From the NCBI GenBank assembly GCA_965207595.1, contig CBDBMW010000009.1, forward strand, positions 1 to 64,000: a DNA stretch of 64,000 nucleotides, written 5' to 3'. Position numbers and translations under genes: made by a program. Shown here in pieces: positions 1 through 7,762 of this stretch; positions within the stretch are counted from its first letter, which is position 1; every line of letters starts with the position of its first letter. Under the pieces are notes generated by a model. It saw only the letters and a program-made list of their open reading frames with translations. It made no database searches and was not told the DNA's origin. Source of the stretch: JAGWAJ01 sp026707615. GTDB lineage: Bacteria; Acidobacteriota; Vicinamibacteria; Vicinamibacterales; UBA8438.

Positions 1-47
1 AGCGTGCCCGACGGGCGGGCCAGGAGCTGCCTCCAGCGCCCCGTCAC
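1..47 (-). CDS. 5' fragment of the next secretion-operon gene (partial)
   Basis: Only the first 15 codons are in the window. A GTG start at 47 overlaps the TGA of the VirB9-like gene at 44-46 in a GTGA arrangement, the coupling used throughout this operon. The visible residues start MTGRWRQLLARPSG and show no family. In trb/virB operons a VirB10/TrbI gene often follows VirB9/TrbG, so that is the most likely identity, but this is inference from gene order only. Confidence 0.4.
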   Translation of the reverse strand, partial: MTGRWRQLLARPSGT

Positions 48-841
48 CGGTCCCCCCGCCGCGGCTCGACGGTCCACGCCCGGCGCTTGCCGCCCGCCTC
101 CAGGACGCCGGGGCCGAGCACCCGCGGGACGATGAACAGGGAGCCCCCCGCGACCTCTGCCGGCACCGGCGCCAGGCCGCCGCCGACCTCCTCGTACAGC
201 GCCGGCAGCTCGGCCCGGCTCCGGAGGTAGGTCCGCCGGCCGTCGTGCCACATGGCCTCGACCCGCCACGGCTCGCCGGCCGGCGAGGCCGCCCAGCGGT
301 ACGGGAAGCGGAGCCGTCCGGGGTACGCGGCGCGGCGCGCGTCGAGCGCCTCGCGGGCGGCCGAGCGGGCCGACTCGACCCGCTCCGCGGCCCGGGCCTC
401 CGCCGCGGCCACCGCCTCCCACGCCTCCGCCGCCCGCGCGGCCGCCGCCGTCGCCGCGTCGGCCGCGGCCAGGACCGGGGCCGGCGGGCCGGCCGCGCCG
501 GGCGCCCCGATGCGCACCAGGGCGTCGGGGGCCGCGTCCGCGCGCTCGACCAGGGCCACGGGAAGGACGGCGCCGGCCGCGGTCAGCAGCACCAGGTTCG
601 AGCGGGCGCCCTCGGCCAGCGGGCGCACGAACGCGAGGTGCGCCGCGGCCGAGACGTCCCACCGCTCCGCGTCGCCCACGACGACGTCGACGATCGCCTC
701 CGAGGCCGGGAGCGCGATCGTGGTGACGTGGCGCACCCGCGCGGTCACCGTCACCGGCTCCGCGGGTCCCCCCTCCTGCGCCGCGGCGGGGAGGGCGAGG
801 GCGCACGCCCCGAGCGCCGCCGTCCAGGCCCCCGCCCTCAT
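44..841 (-). CDS. VirB9/TrbG-like secretion-channel protein (second paralogue)
   Basis: 265-residue exported protein with a Sec signal peptide (Ala-rich core, cleavage near residue 21, AAAQE). A beta-rich N-terminal domain is followed by an Ala/Arg/Glu-rich helical linker at about 130-170. The C-terminal domain contains RLRFPYRW, then WHDGRRTYLR and a PALYEE segment, the usual VirB9/TrbG pattern of phenylalanine-proline strand, D-G-R-TY-R and PALF-like motif. VirB9 proteins form the periplasmic part of the type IV secretion core with VirB7 and VirB10. Its ATG overlaps the TGA of the upstream paralogue (838-841), and the two share most motifs, so they are a tandem duplication. The start is fixed by this overlap. 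The VirB9 family call is fairly secure. Confidence 0.75.
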   Translation of the reverse strand: MRAGAWTAALGACALALPAAAQEGGPAEPVTVTARVRHVTTIALPASEAIVDVVVGDAERWDVSAAAHLAFVRPLAEGARSNLVLLTAAGAVLPVALVERADAAPDALVRIGAPGAAGPPAPVLAAADAATAAAARAAEAWEAVAAAEARAAERVESARSAAREALDARRAAYPGRLRFPYRWAASPAGEPWRVEAMWHDGRRTYLRSRAELPALYEEVGGGLAPVPAEVAGGSLFIVPRVLGPGVLEAGGKRRAWTVEPRRGDR

Positions 842-1797
842 CGCCCGCCCCCCGGCTTCAGGAGAACGAAGGCGGTCGTCCCGAGCATCCCGCCCACCAG
901 CGCCCGGACCGGCCACGGCCAGCCGCCGGCCGCCTCCCCGACCGCCCACTCCGTCTGCGCCGCGCCGATCCGCAGCCGGCCGGGGCCGAGCACGTGGTCC
1001 GCCACGTAGAGCCCGTCCTCCCGCACGTCGTACGCGACCAGGGCCGGCTCGAGGCCTCCGCCCAGCCCCCGGCGCGTCTCGTGCAGCTCGTAGAGCGCGG
1101 GCGACTCCTGCGCGCCCGAGCGGAGGTAGGTGAAGCGCCCGTCGTGCCACAGCGCCTCGACCCGGAACGGCGCTTCCGCGGCGGCCGGGTCCAGCCGGTA
1201 CGGGAACCGCAGCCGGCGCGGGTACTCCTCCCGCCAGCGCCTCCACTCGGCGTCGTGCCCGGCCCAGATCGCGGCCACCTCGGCCGCGGCGGCCTCCTCC
1301 ACCGCCCTCCGCTCTGCCCGCGCCGCCGCCTCCTCGCGCTCCTCCGCCGCGAGCGCCGCGCCGGCCACGAACGCCGGGGCGTCCCGCCGCGGCGCCGCCC
1401 GCCGCTCCCGCGCCCCGACGTGGACGACGAGGTCCGGCTCCCCGTCCGCCGACTCCTCGACCAGCAGCGCCCACACCGCGCCGCTCTCGGCCACGAGCGT
1501 CACGTTCGACGACAGCCCCTCGTCGAGCGGCTTGACGTAGGCGACGTTCCCGGCCGCCGAGACGTCCCAGTACTCCGCGTCGCCCGCCGCCACGTCGACG
1601 ACCGACTCCCCCGGCGGCAGCACGATCGTCGTCGTGTGCCGCACCCGCGTCGCGACCTCGATCGGCGCCGCCGCCGCGCCCTCCCCCACCGTCCGGATGC
1701 CCTGGCCGGCGGCCGGCGCCGCCGCCAGGAGCGCCCCGCACAGGAGCGCCGCCGTCCGCTTCCCGCCGCGTCCGTCCGCCGTCCGTTCGCGTCCCAT
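838..1797 (-). CDS. VirB9/TrbG-like secretion-channel protein with C-terminal membrane anchor
   Basis: 319 residues with a signal peptide after a basic N-terminus (cleavage near AAAGQG). It carries the same domain order as its downstream neighbour: a VRHTTTIVLP strand, an N-terminal beta domain, an Ala/Glu/Arg helical linker, then RLRFPYRLD, WHDGRFTYLR and PALYEL. It differs by ending in a hydrophobic segment (ALVGGMLGTTAFVLL) that looks like a membrane helix, unusual for VirB9. It may therefore be a fusion of VirB9 with a VirB7-like anchoring function, which is inference. ATG at 1797 lies 14 nt after the VirB4 stop, with GGAAGGGGGAGCG upstream as ribosome site. It belongs to the leftward element operon. 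Confidence 0.75.
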   Translation of the reverse strand: MGRERTADGRGGKRTAALLCGALLAAAPAAGQGIRTVGEGAAAAPIEVATRVRHTTTIVLPPGESVVDVAAGDAEYWDVSAAGNVAYVKPLDEGLSSNVTLVAESGAVWALLVEESADGEPDLVVHVGARERRAAPRRDAPAFVAGAALAAEEREEAAARAERRAVEEAAAAEVAAIWAGHDAEWRRWREEYPRRLRFPYRLDPAAAEAPFRVEALWHDGRFTYLRSGAQESPALYELHETRRGLGGGLEPALVAYDVREDGLYVADHVLGPGRLRIGAAQTEWAVGEAAGGWPWPVRALVGGMLGTTAFVLLKPGGGR

Positions 1798-1811
1798 CGC
1801 TCCCCCTTCCG

Positions 1812-4229
1812 TCAGCCGAGAACCGCCGCCCCGCGGTCCAGCCCCGCGGCCAGCCGCACGATCGCCCCCTCGACCCCGTAGCGCGCCACCGCCTCGGCGC
1901 GCCGCTGCGCCTCGCCCGCCGACGACGTGTAGAGCCAGTAGCTCTCCGGGTCGACCGCCAGGCGCAGCACCGCCGCCGTCGTCGGCCGCCGCAGGAACAG
2001 CTCCCGCTTCGGCTCCAGCTCCCGGATGACGCGCAGCTCGTCGTCGTTGAGCTGGAAGGTCGCCTGCCCCGCGGCCGGGAAGTCCGGGTTGGCGAGGAAC
2101 AGGCGCGTCGGCATCGACTCGAGGAGCGCGGCGGCGCCGGCCGTCTCCGTGATGTCGGTGACCGACTGCGTCGCCAGGATCAGCGCCGCGTTGCGCTTGC
2201 GCCACGTCCGCGCCGCCTCCGTCAGCCGCCCCAGGACGGCCGGGTCGCGCAGGTAGCGCCACGCCTCGTCGACGACCATCAGCTTCAGCCGCGTCGCCTC
2301 CGCGGGCGACTCGATCTCCGTCCGCAGCCGTTCGAGCAGGTACAGCAGCGCCGCCTCGCACCAGTCCTCGTGCTCGACCGCGCCCGCGAGGTCGATGACC
2401 TGCCAGTCGGCCAGCGTGAGGTCCGCCCCCTCCGCCGGCGGATGGTCGAACCACCGGCCCCAGGCGCCCGCGCCGTGCCAGCGCGACATCGCCGGCCACA
2501 TCGCCGCCGGCAGCGACCGCGCGAGGTTGCCCAGCGAGCGGCGGGGCGGGGCCAGTGCGTACAGGTCCTCGATCCGCGCGCGCACCTCGGAGAGGTCGCC
2601 GCTCCCGCCCGTCCAGCCGCCGATCCGCAGCAGGCGCAGCACCCACGCCGAGAGGAACTGGACCGTCCGCTCCGTCGGCTCCAGGCCGAAGGGCCGGAGC
2701 GGGATCGCGTCCTTCTCCGGCGAGACCTCCAGGTAGCCGCCGCCGAGGAACTGCGTGAGGGCCCGGTAGGAGCCCCCGAGGTCGAGCACCAGGACGCGCG
2801 GGTCGTACTGCAGCGCCTGGACGAGCAGGAAGTTGAGCGTGAAGCTCTTGCCCGCTCCCGTCGCGCCGAGCATCAGCGTGTGGCCGACGTCCCGGCCGCC
2901 GAACAGGTCGTAGTAGTAGGGCGTGCCCGCCGCCGTCTCCAGCACCGCCAGCGCGGGCGCGTCGAGGTGCGCGCAGCGGCGGTCGCCGCGCGCCGGGCCG
3001 AAGAGCGGCGCCAGGCACGCCGCGACGCCCGCGGAGACGAAGACCCGCCGCGGCTGCCGCGCCGGCGGCTGCCCGGGCAGGCGGCCGAACCAGACCGCGA
3101 GCTGCCCGTAGGTCTCCCGCACCGCCTTCGCGTCGAGGCCCCCGAACACGCGCGCGATGTCCGCCCCCGACTGCTCCAGCCGCTCCGCCGTCCCGCGGAG
3201 CGCGACCGACAGCGCCACGTCGCCGTAGCCCACGCCCTCGGTCTCCAGCTCGACGAGCGCCTCCCCGGCCCGCGCCGCCTCCACGCTCGCCGCCGCGTCC
3301 TCGAGCGCGGCGGTCGTCCCCTCCTTCTCGCGCATGTGCGCCGAGAGGCTGTAGCGCTTCGAGAAGTAGTGCCGCTGGGCCGAGCGCATCCGGCGCCGCG
3401 CCGCCTCCCGGGACCACGGCCGCCACTCCAGGACGACCGTCATCGAGACCGGCAGGGCGTACAGCTCCGCCAGCGCGTTCGCCGCCACCGCCGCCGGCGG
3501 TGCCGCGCACGACCAGACCCCGAACTGCTCGCCGCCGACGTGGAGCACCTGCCGCTCCGCCGCCAGGTCCGTCCCCGCGAGCCGCCAGTTGACGCCGGCG
3601 TCCGTCCGCGTCCCGGCCGGCCAGCGACCCACGCCGCCGTTCACGAGGCGGTACAGCACCGCCGCCGCCTCGTTCGGCGGCAGGATCTCGACCGGCGTGA
3701 CGTCGGCCACGCGGGCCTGCGAGGCCGCCACGAGCGCCGCGCCGCTCTTGACCGCGAGCGCCACGTCCTGCGCCAGGTAGGCCGACTCGTGCGGCGCCCG
3801 CCGCCGGCGCAGCCACTCCGCCGCGTAGCGCCGCCACCAGCCCCGGCCGCGCGTCGCGACCGCCTGCCGCAGCCGCGGGTCGTAGCTCCAGACCACGTGC
3901 GCGTCGACGTCCTGCACGCGGTCCGCGAGGAAGGCCCGCCGCTTGCGCTGCGCGAGGCCCGCGATGTCCGACGCCGGCGGGCCGGGGTCGAGCGCCGCCG
4001 GCCGGCGCTCGACGACCCACGACACCCGCATCTCGGGCGGCAGGCCCGAGAGCATCCGCTGCCAGCGGCCGCAGACCGCGTCGAGGTCCTCCGCCGTCCG
4101 CCCGTCCACCGCGACCGGCGCCAGCGCCCCCACCGTCACCAGCTCGCCGGCGCGCGTGAGGCACGTCCGGTCGTCGACCCACCCCCAGTACGGCAGCTCG
4201 TGGGCCAGCGGCCCCGCGTCGTCCGTCAC
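1812..4229 (-). CDS. VirB4/TrbE-family conjugation ATPase
   Basis: 805-residue cytoplasmic ATPase that powers pilus assembly and substrate transfer in type IV secretion. The N-terminal half is the usual poorly conserved VirB4 domain. The C-terminal P-loop domain shows Walker A GATGAGKS at about residues 455-462, preceded by DVGHTLML, and Walker B LMVVDEAW near 649, followed by KRNAALILATQS (RecA-type sensor). GTG start at 4229 overlaps the TGA of the VirB3-like gene (GTGA). A long open frame continues further upstream but runs through the VirB3-like gene, so the overlap start is preferred. Length and motifs match TrbE/VirB4, and it is the strongest evidence that this element encodes conjugation. 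Confidence 0.9.
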   Translation of the reverse strand: MTDDAGPLAHELPYWGWVDDRTCLTRAGELVTVGALAPVAVDGRTAEDLDAVCGRWQRMLSGLPPEMRVSWVVERRPAALDPGPPASDIAGLAQRKRRAFLADRVQDVDAHVVWSYDPRLRQAVATRGRGWWRRYAAEWLRRRRAPHESAYLAQDVALAVKSGAALVAASQARVADVTPVEILPPNEAAAVLYRLVNGGVGRWPAGTRTDAGVNWRLAGTDLAAERQVLHVGGEQFGVWSCAAPPAAVAANALAELYALPVSMTVVLEWRPWSREAARRRMRSAQRHYFSKRYSLSAHMREKEGTTAALEDAAASVEAARAGEALVELETEGVGYGDVALSVALRGTAERLEQSGADIARVFGGLDAKAVRETYGQLAVWFGRLPGQPPARQPRRVFVSAGVAACLAPLFGPARGDRRCAHLDAPALAVLETAAGTPYYYDLFGGRDVGHTLMLGATGAGKSFTLNFLLVQALQYDPRVLVLDLGGSYRALTQFLGGGYLEVSPEKDAIPLRPFGLEPTERTVQFLSAWVLRLLRIGGWTGGSGDLSEVRARIEDLYALAPPRRSLGNLARSLPAAMWPAMSRWHGAGAWGRWFDHPPAEGADLTLADWQVIDLAGAVEHEDWCEAALLYLLERLRTEIESPAEATRLKLMVVDEAWRYLRDPAVLGRLTEAARTWRKRNAALILATQSVTDITETAGAAALLESMPTRLFLANPDFPAAGQATFQLNDDELRVIRELEPKRELFLRRPTTAAVLRLAVDPESYWLYTSSAGEAQRRAEAVARYGVEGAIVRLAAGLDRGAAVLG

Positions 4230-4537
4230 GTCGCGCTCCGTCGGATCACGACGTACGGCGAGCGGTCCGCCAGCAGGCCGGCGTCGTACCGGCTCCGGTA
4301 GCGGAGCGCGGCCCGGACGACCGCCACCATGTCCGGGTCGCGCCGCCACGCGACCCAGCCGCTCCCGTACAGGACGGCGAAGATCAGGCCGCCCGCCAGC
4401 AGGCTCCCCACGGCGTTCCACATCGCCGCCGCCAGCGTCGCCGCCAGCAGGAAGAAGCGCCGCTCGACCCCCAGGATCGTCAGCGGCCGCGACAGCACCG
4501 CGTAGCCCTGCCACCGCCGCTCGCCGGCGCGCCTCAC
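4226..4537 (-). CDS. VirB3/TrbD-like membrane protein
   Basis: 103 residues. A short N-terminal tail with a YAVLSRPLTILGVERR segment, the typical VirB3/TrbD entry motif ('L-RP-T-GV-R'), is followed by a long hydrophobic hairpin (FFLLAATLAAAMWNAVGSLL) and then a basic cytoplasmic tail. VirB3 is an inner-membrane partner of VirB4 in pilus assembly, and in many systems the two genes are adjacent or fused. Here it lies directly between VirB2-like and VirB4 genes, each joined by a 4-base GTGA overlap. Small size makes similarity weak, but order and topology agree. Confidence 0.75.
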   Translation of the reverse strand: MRRAGERRWQGYAVLSRPLTILGVERRFFLLAATLAAAMWNAVGSLLAGGLIFAVLYGSGWVAWRRDPDMVAVVRAALRYRSRYDAGLLADRSPYVVIRRSAT

Positions 4538-4821
4538 GAGAACATCCAGGTGATGAAGTTGGCCGCGCCGAGCGCCATGCCGAGGCCGAAGATGATCCCG
4601 GCCAGCGCCTGCTTGCTCCCGCCCTCGCCGAACGCGAACATCAATCCGCCGATCACGATCGACACGAGCGCGAGCCCGCGCGCGATCGGCCCGGTGAACG
4701 CCGCCTGGAGGTTGTTGACGGCCTCCACCCAGGGCGAGACGCCCTGCGCGAGAACCACCTCCCCGGCCGCCACCGCCAGCCCGGCGACGACGACGCCCCA
4801 CGTCCCCCGACGCTCCCTCAT
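4534..4821 (-). CDS. VirB2/TrbC-like pilin
   Basis: 95 residues. A signal-like N-terminus ends near AAGEVVLAQG, then come two hydrophobic segments (IARGLALVSIVIGGLMFAF and ALAGIIFGLGMALGAANFI) separated by a short loop with GEGGSK. This is the classic VirB2/TrbC major pilin layout of conjugative type IV systems. It precedes VirB3- and VirB4-like genes, matching trbC-trbD-trbE order. ATG at 4821 lies 38 nt after the stop of the small membrane-protein gene, with GGGAGGAGAGCG as ribosome site. Confidence 0.8.
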   Translation of the reverse strand: MRERRGTWGVVVAGLAVAAGEVVLAQGVSPWVEAVNNLQAAFTGPIARGLALVSIVIGGLMFAFGEGGSKQALAGIIFGLGMALGAANFITWMFS

Positions 4822-4859
4822 CGCTCTCCTCCCGCTGCCCCGGATCCCCGAGGCCGCCC

Positions 4860-5177
4860 TCACGAGTAGTCGCCGGCCTCGTCGCGGGCCAGCGCCTCCG
4901 CCAGCTCCGCGTCCTGTCCCGCCCCGCGGCGGATCGCCCGCTCGACCACGTCCACCTTGCGGCCCACCGCGCCGAGGCCGATCACGCGCGCCGCGGCGTA
5001 CGCGCCGGCCGCGAACGTCGCGAGCGCCGTCCCGCCGTAGCCGGCGACGTACCAGCCGTGCTCGGCCGCGACCAGCCGCCAGTACGGCTGCAGGTACGCC
5101 GTCTCCGCCCAGAGCCCCCACACGCCCAGCGCCCCCGCCGAGGCCGTCAGCCCGACGCTCACCCTCCACGGCCTCAC
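4860..5177 (-). CDS. Small two-helix membrane protein of the secretion operon
   Basis: 105 residues, family not recognised. Two probable membrane segments lie at about residues 7-25 and 42-66, followed by a charged C-terminal tail (KVDVVERAIRRG...AELAEALARDE) that could be helical or a coiled coil. GTG start at 5177 overlaps the TGA of the replication-relaxation-like gene. Its position immediately before the pilin gene suggests an accessory of the transfer apparatus or an entry-exclusion-type protein, but nothing in the sequence proves this. Confidence 0.6.
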   Translation of the reverse strand: MRPWRVSVGLTASAGALGVWGLWAETAYLQPYWRLVAAEHGWYVAGYGGTALATFAAGAYAAARVIGLGAVGRKVDVVERAIRRGAGQDAELAEALARDEAGDYS

Positions 5178-6043
5178 AGCTCGATCACCTCGTAGTCGCC
5201 CCGGAGCCGGCCGGGCCGCCGGCCCCGCTCGGCCGCGCCCCCGAGCGCCCGCCGGACGGCGGCGGCGGCGCGCGCCGTCGTCGCGTAGAGCCGGAAACCC
5301 GCCGCCGCCTTCGAGCGGATCGCGCGGCCCCGGTAGTGCTCCGAGGCGACCTCGACGTTGCAGCGCGCGGTCCGGCCCGCCGCCTCGTACTCGATCTGGG
5401 CGTCGGGGACGACGACCCGCCCGTCCTCCACCGGCAGGCCCAGTTCGGCGGCGGCGCGGCCCCGCTCCGCCTCCGCGGCCGCCCGGCCGCCCCGGCGCCG
5501 TGCGCGCTCGCCCCGCGCGGCGAGCACTCCCCGCAGCTCCGCGTCGATGCGCACGCGCGTCACCCGTCCCCCCTCGGCCGCGATCCGCGCCTCGGCCAGG
5601 GCGGCCGCGCGGTACACCGCGACGTCGTGCCCCACCTCGGCCGCCTTCACCGCCCCCGCGAACGCCCGCTGGCCGTCGCGGCCCGCCCGCCGCCAGAGCG
5701 CCTCGGCGCGCGCCGCCCCGGCCGGCGTCGCCACCAGGACCGAGTACGCGCCGCCCCGGGGGCCCTCGGCCCGCCGCTCCTCGACCCACCCGCGCCGCAC
5801 CGCCTCCGCCACGCCGCGGCGGGCGACGAACGGGTGCCCGTCGAACTGCCGGGCGACCAGGTCCCGGAGCGCCACCGCCCGGAACGTCCCCACGTCGCGC
5901 ACCAGCCCGTCGACGCGCGCCGCGAAGGAGCGCGTCGGCAGCCGGTCGTCGTGCTCGCGGCGGTGCCCGTCCCGGCGCCGCGCCGGGAGCCGGTCGCGCT
6001 CCGCCGGGCGGCCGCGGGGCGGGGCCGGATCGCGCCCCCTCAC
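5174..6043 (-). CDS. Replication-relaxation-like protein
   Basis: 289 residues, soluble. The N-terminal part has a winged-helix look (TFRAVALRDLVARQF, then AVRRGWVEERRAEGPRGGAYSVLVATPAG). The middle has KAAEVGHDVAVYRAAALAEARIAAEGG followed by DAELRG, which resembles the replication-relaxation (Replic_Relax) family of conjugative elements and plasmids. The C-terminal third (VVVPDAQIEYEAAGRTARCNVEVASEHY) could form the degraded nuclease-like fold seen in that family. GTG at 6043 overlaps the TGA of the DnaC-like gene. The family assignment is by pattern only and needs a profile search. Confidence 0.5.
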   Translation of the reverse strand: MRGRDPAPPRGRPAERDRLPARRRDGHRREHDDRLPTRSFAARVDGLVRDVGTFRAVALRDLVARQFDGHPFVARRGVAEAVRRGWVEERRAEGPRGGAYSVLVATPAGAARAEALWRRAGRDGQRAFAGAVKAAEVGHDVAVYRAAALAEARIAAEGGRVTRVRIDAELRGVLAARGERARRRGGRAAAEAERGRAAAELGLPVEDGRVVVPDAQIEYEAAGRTARCNVEVASEHYRGRAIRSKAAAGFRLYATTARAAAAVRRALGGAAERGRRPGRLRGDYEVIEL

Positions 6044-6738
6044 CACGCCCCTCCCGCCGCCCCGGGCGGCGCCGGCCCGTCCGCCGCGCCCGCGAGCCGC
6101 CAGTCCGGCCCCTCGAGCGCCACCACCCGGCACCGCCCCGCGATCCGGCTCGCGAGCCGGTCGTCGCCCATGAAGGCGCCCAGCGCGCGCAGCGAGCGGT
6201 TCGAGGTCCAGACCGTGCGGCGCCCGGCGTCGCAGCGCTCCTCGTAGAGCATCAGGAGCGTCCGGCGCGTGTAGTCGGTCGCCGCGTCGCGCTCCGCCCC
6301 GACGTCGTCGAGCACGGCGAACGACGCCGACGCCAGCCGGTCGAACGTCTCCGCCTCCTCCGTCCCCGCGTGGGGCTGGAGCCGGTAGAGCAGGAGCGGG
6401 ACGCGCGCGAACGCGACCGACCGCCGCCCCGCGCGCCACGCCTCGTTGAGCGCCGTGCACGCCAGCCGCGTCTTTCCGCTCCCGACCGGCCCGCAGAGGT
6501 AGACGTCGGGCCCGCCGCCGCCCGCCGCGACCAGCTCCCGCGCCACCGCGAGCGGATGCCGGTTCTCCGGCGTCTCCCGCCAGCTCGCCCAGCGCGCGTC
6601 CCGGAACTCCGCCGGGACCGACGGCGCCGCGTCGTGCGCCGTCCGCCAGCAGGCGCACCGCCGGAGCCGCTCGACGCCCCCGGCCGCGACCGCCTCCCAG
6701 CCCGGCGACCGCACGCAGCGCTCGCACCCCGCGCTCAT
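6040..6738 (-). CDS. DnaC-like helicase-loader ATPase
   Basis: 232 residues. An N-terminal Cys cluster (CERC near residues 5-8 and CAC near 28) may bind zinc. The AAA+ domain has Walker A GPVGSGKT at about residues 77-84, Walker B FAVLDDVG, then YEERCDAGRRTVWTSN, the sensor-like 'T-SN' of DnaC/IstB proteins. These proteins load the replicative helicase; lambda P performs the same role. It directly follows the O-like initiator with an ATGA overlap (6735-6738), so the pair is arranged like lambda O-P. IstB is the main alternative, but no IstA transposase is present. Confidence 0.8.
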   Translation of the reverse strand: MSAGCERCVRSPGWEAVAAGGVERLRRCACWRTAHDAAPSVPAEFRDARWASWRETPENRHPLAVARELVAAGGGGPDVYLCGPVGSGKTRLACTALNEAWRAGRRSVAFARVPLLLYRLQPHAGTEEAETFDRLASASFAVLDDVGAERDAATDYTRRTLLMLYEERCDAGRRTVWTSNRSLRALGAFMGDDRLASRIAGRCRVVALEGPDWRLAGAADGPAPPGAAGGAW

Positions 6739-7439
6739 CGCTTCCCCCGCTCGACCACCGCGTCGTACGCCGCGACCGGCCCCGTCGACTTGAGCCACGT
6801 CCGCGGCCGGCGCGGGAGCGGCCCCTCTCCCCCCGCACCCCCCTCTTCCCGATCCGCCGTCGGCCGTTGGCCGTTGGCCGTTCCGTGGCTGCGCGCGCGA
6901 GACGAGAGAACTTCGGGAGTCGTTCGGGACCGCTCTCCGAGTCGTTCGGCAGTGCTCCCGGAGCGCTCCGGAAGCAGGCCGGGAGGACTCCCGGAGTGCT
7001 CCGCGACCGCTTCGGTAGCGCTTCCCGACTGCTTCGGGAGTGCCGGCAGCTTCCGGCCGCCCGGGTGGATCGACCACAGGTGCCGCGTCCGCGCGCTCAC
7101 CGCGGCCTCCGCGGGCAGCGGGTGCATCGTCCGGGCGGGGAAGCGCACCCGCTGGAAGTCCTGCCAGTCGCGCTGGTACAGGTAGCGCGCGCCCTGGTGG
7201 CGGAACGAGGCCACGAGCCCGGCCTCGGCGAGCCGCGCGACGGCGCGCGCCAGCGCTGCGGCGGGCCGGGCCGCCAGCGCGTCGTGCGCCGCCTGGAAGG
7301 CCACGACGTCAGCGCGCATGACCCCGAAGTCGTCCGCCGCGAGCACGTAGGTCGTCCACACGCGGTACTCCAGGTCCGTCAGGCCCGACACCTTCGCCGA
7401 GTGGCCGAGCCGGGCGTGGAAGAGCCGATCGGCGGGCAT
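6735..7439 (-). CDS. Phage O/DnaD-type replication initiator with internal repeat array
   Basis: 234 residues. Residues 1-100 form a winged-helix-like domain (HSAKVSGLTDLEYRVWTTYVL, DDFGVMRADVVAF, RAVARLAEAGLVASF), the pattern of phage replisome organisers and DnaD-like initiators. The middle (about 133-176) is a low-complexity stretch with an 11-residue period (LPKQSGSATEA / VAEHSGSPPGL / LPERSGSTAER / LGERSRTTPEV). The DNA beneath has an 11-bp period, so DNA rather than protein appears to be under selection. The C-terminal tail is basic. It sits just before the helicase-loader gene. The exact family is unproven, but the role as initiator is well supported by context. Confidence 0.65.
   Translation of the reverse strand: MPADRLFHARLGHSAKVSGLTDLEYRVWTTYVLAADDFGVMRADVVAFQAAHDALAARPAAALARAVARLAEAGLVASFRHQGARYLYQRDWQDFQRVRFPARTMHPLPAEAAVSARTRHLWSIHPGGRKLPALPKQSGSATEAVAEHSGSPPGLLPERSGSTAERLGERSRTTPEVLSSRARSHGTANGQRPTADREEGGAGGEGPLPRRPRTWLKSTGPVAAYDAVVERGKR
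6911..7042. repeat. Twelve tandem 11-bp iteron-like repeats inside the initiator gene (candidate origin)
   Basis: Consecutive 11-mers read on the + strand follow CTYCSGGAGTG: for example CTTCGGGAGTC (6911), GTTCGGCAGTG (6944), CTCCCGGAGCG (6955), CTCCCGGAGTG (6988), CTTCGGTAGCG (7010), CTTCGGGAGTG (7032). The unit equals one DNA helical turn, so every copy faces the same side. Directly to the left, 6860-6882 holds three short TTGGCCG-type repeats. Lambdoid phages keep origin iterons inside gene O. Function as an origin is inference. Confidence 0.7.
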
Positions 7440-7468
7440 CGCCTACCCGGGAGGCGCCGGGCGCCCGT

Positions 7469-7762
7469 TCACGCCCGGCGCCTCCGCCGCAACCCCAGCG
7501 CGCCGGGTCCGGCGACCGCCAGCCACTCCGCGACCGCCGTCTTGCTCCAGCGCAGCCGCCGGTCGATCCCCGCGAGCGGCGCCACCGGGAACGTGTGCGC
7601 CCGCAGCCGGCGCTTGATGGTCGTAGGCGAGCAGCGCAGGACCGTCGCCACGTCGTCGAGGAGCAGCACTTCCGGCAGGGCGTCGAGCCGCCCTGCGCCA
7701 CGCGCCGGCCCCGGCGGCCCGCCGGCCCGCGGGGGCGGCGCCAACCGCGTCCCGCGGCTCAC
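7469..7762 (-). CDS. Excisionase-type helix-turn-helix protein
   Basis: 97 residues. After a Pro/Gly-rich N-terminus comes LPEVLLLDDVATVLRCSPTTIKRRLRAHTFPVAPLAG...RLRWSKTAVAEWLA, the winged-helix pattern of the AlpA/Xis 'helix-turn-helix 17' family ('L-t-eeva-lL-vs-tTi-r-l-g-p...r-w-v-eWl'). Such proteins act as recombination directionality factors or small regulators in phages and conjugative elements. GTG at 7762 overlaps the TGA of the XRE gene. As second gene of the leftward operon it would be made only when the operators are free, which suits an excisionase. Confidence 0.65.
   Translation of the reverse strand: MSRGTRLAPPPRAGGPPGPARGAGRLDALPEVLLLDDVATVLRCSPTTIKRRLRAHTFPVAPLAGIDRRLRWSKTAVAEWLAVAGPGALGLRRRRRA

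Noticed and set aside
44..1741. 565-codon frame joining both VirB9-like genes
   Set aside because: Only the last 265 codons are the real second VirB9 gene; the first part is an out-of-frame reading of the paralogue. The 838-841 ATGA overlap fixes the start.
6040..6738. IstB transposition helper
   Set aside because: Sequence motifs do not separate IstB from DnaC, but there is no IstA gene and the gene follows a replication initiator, so helicase loader is preferred.
6911..7042. CRISPR array
   Set aside because: The repeats are 11 bp, contiguous without spacers, degenerate and inside a gene; no cas genes are present.
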